Source: CAVXFB01 sp963760935
Lineage (GTDB): Bacteria; Planctomycetota; Planctomycetia; Pirellulales; Thermoguttaceae
Length of the DNA stretch: 64,000 nt
NCBI GenBank assembly: GCA_963760935.1
Contig: CAVXFB010000003.1
Span: 248,001 to 312,000, forward strand
Reading direction: 5' to 3'
Shown here: positions 62,892 through 64,000 of the stretch, in pieces
Numbering within the stretch: position 1 is the stretch's first letter
Layout: each line of letters opens with the position of its first letter
Made by a program: the position numbers and the translations under genes
Notes under the pieces: model-generated
Databases searched by the model: none
What the model was told of the DNA's origin: nothing
Seen by the model: only the letters and a program-made list of their open reading frames with translations

Positions 62892-64000
62892 ATGACCCGT
62901 GCATCCCTTATTCGCCGACCAATTCTTACCATGTGGGCCGCGTGTGCGCTGGCCGTGTCGTTATTCGCCATAAGTACTGAACTGCTTCGGGCCGCGGACA
63001 GGCCGGCACCCGAGTCACCGCGGGAACTGCTCGTCAGTAGCCGTGGCATGGACCTCTACAAGGCCTCGCCATCACCCGATGTAGGGCGTCAGGGCGAATC
63101 GCCACAGACATTGCTCAGAGGCGTACGCTACAAGGACCTTTACCGGCCATCGCTACCGCCGCCGATCGTTAATGACATGACGCCGAGACGCACGCCGTCC
63201 GCGGTCGTACGTCCGGAAGACCTATACAAGCCAGCGATTGCCGATCTCATCGTGGGCGACGCGGAAACACCACGTGTTCTTCCGACCAGTTTTCAGTCAG
63301 ACGAGTTGTACGGGCCAGCGATCGAACGCGGTCTCGGTTCGCACGAGGTCGATTCGTCGCGGGACCTACTTGCCGGCGCTAACGCCGGAACTCGGTACGC
63401 ACCAGCGAGTGAGGCGTCCGAACTGTTAATCCGACGGCGTGCTGTGAAGACAGTGGAGGACGAAACTCCGGAACCGGACGAACCGCCCCACGAACTGTCG
63501 AAGGTTTCCTTGCCCGCCTACCGCATTGAACCTCCGGATGTTGTTCAGATTCTGGCCGTCAAGCTTGTGCCTCGCCAGCCGTACCACATCGAAGAGTTTG
63601 ATATGCTGCAAATCCAAGCGTTGGGGACGCTGCTGGATCAACCGATCAACAACTACTATCTCGTGCAAGCAGATGGCACGGTCGACTTAGGCCCCGTCTA
63701 CGGGAAGGTCCGCGTCGCAGGAATGACGGCGGATGAGGCCAATCACGAAATCACACGCAAACTAAAGGCCCTGTTGCAGCAGCCGGTTGTTTCCCTTCTC
63801 TTGGCTCGCGCGGCAAGTGTGCAGCAGGTAAACCGCAACTACCAGGTGCAGTCCGACGGCACGGTTGATCTGGGCCGATATGGCATGGTGTCCGTCACCG
63901 GAAAGACCATTACGGAGGCCCGACTGGCCGTTGAGGATCGGCTCTCCATGTTCTTTGACGGGCCGACAATTGGCTTGGACGTAGTGGCCTACAACAGTAA
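62892..64000 (+). CDS. Polysaccharide export (Wza-like) protein, partial at the 3' end
   Basis: Opens at ATG 62892 and runs to the window end. N-terminal signal region (LTMWAACALAVSLFAIS). Next is a linker of about 150 residues with repeated Asp/Glu-Leu-Tyr-x-Pro blocks (DLYKAS, DLYRPS, DLYKPA, ELYGPA). The export domain follows: LPAYRIEPPDVVQILAVKL, FDMLQIQALGTLLDQPINN, QADGTVDLGPVYGKVRVAGM, and the second copy QSDGTVDLGRYGMVSVTGK. This is the planctomycete form of the Poly_export/SLBB domain. Exports exopolysaccharide, consistent with the GDP-sugar genes next to it. Confidence 0.85.
   Translation, partial: MTRASLIRRPILTMWAACALAVSLFAISTELLRAADRPAPESPRELLVSSRGMDLYKASPSPDVGRQGESPQTLLRGVRYKDLYRPSLPPPIVNDMTPRRTPSAVVRPEDLYKPAIADLIVGDAETPRVLPTSFQSDELYGPAIERGLGSHEVDSSRDLLAGANAGTRYAPASEASELLIRRRAVKTVEDETPEPDEPPHELSKVSLPAYRIEPPDVVQILAVKLVPRQPYHIEEFDMLQIQALGTLLDQPINNYYLVQADGTVDLGPVYGKVRVAGMTADEANHEITRKLKALLQQPVVSLLLARAASVQQVNRNYQVQSDGTVDLGRYGMVSVTGKTITEARLAVEDRLSMFFDGPTIGLDVVAYNS

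Noticed and set aside
1..64000. CRISPR arrays, tRNA and rRNA genes
   Set aside because: Looked for regular direct repeats with spacers, tRNA-like T-arm strings and rRNA motifs by eye; none seen. A covariance search could still find a tRNA that I missed.

Overview
The window looks like a chromosomal piece of a Planctomycetota bacterium, probably Pirellulales-like. The reasons are three PEP-CTERM secreted proteins, a giant FG-GAP/dockerin-type surface protein with a planctomycete-style N-terminal LEP...LLS motif, planctomycete-only protein families, and the MoxR/DUF58/DUF4129/DUF4350 cluster. Base composition is GC-rich throughout. I see no rRNA, tRNA, CRISPR array or replication origin.

Layout. 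0-5 kb: DRG-like TGS GTPase, DinG-like helicase, two small membrane proteins. 5-15 kb: two secreted PEP-CTERM proteins with duplicated upstream leaders, then a giant repeat-rich surface protein whose dockerin-type tail is cut off by a frameshift. 15-22 kb: a 5'-damaged Ser/Thr kinase, then a stress/envelope cluster: two MpsC (DUF2294) proteins, CsrA, DUF3309, LapA-like, two DUF1328 copies, a degenerate receiver-BON protein and a YXWGXW-repeat protein. A well-formed candidate structured RNA with an intrinsic terminator precedes the second MpsC gene.

22-32.4 kb is a mobile region in layers. A group II intron (restored length about 2.0 kb, minus strand) holds an ISKra4-family element with an 8-bp target duplication and an IS630-family element with a TA duplication. 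A second, inverted IS630 copy splits a large serine recombinase gene. That gene runs in frame into the C-terminal half of a radical SAM protein, so the junction is probably an old integration site.

33-48 kb: ACT protein, HflK/HflC, TspO, an iron-sulfur flavoprotein, NifU-NifS, a PEP-CTERM protein, a ROK-like kinase, an IS4-family remnant and an isocitrate-lyase-family enzyme. 48-58 kb: two divergent operons, MoxR-DUF58-DUF4350-DUF4129-membrane protein leftward and a MotA/TolQ/ExbB-like system rightward. 58-64 kb: UbiA prenyltransferase plus MqnE (futalosine menaquinone route), then GDP-mannose sugar genes (mannose-1-phosphate guanylyltransferase, GDP-mannose 4,6-dehydratase) and the start of a polysaccharide export gene.

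At least seven otherwise well-conserved chromosomal or intron genes carry a single frameshift. That is either real decay or, more simply, residual indel error in the assembly. Several gene remnants (RelE/ParE-type toxin, YjbQ, GIY-YIG, DUF3150-like, IS4) sit between intact genes and mark past rearrangements.
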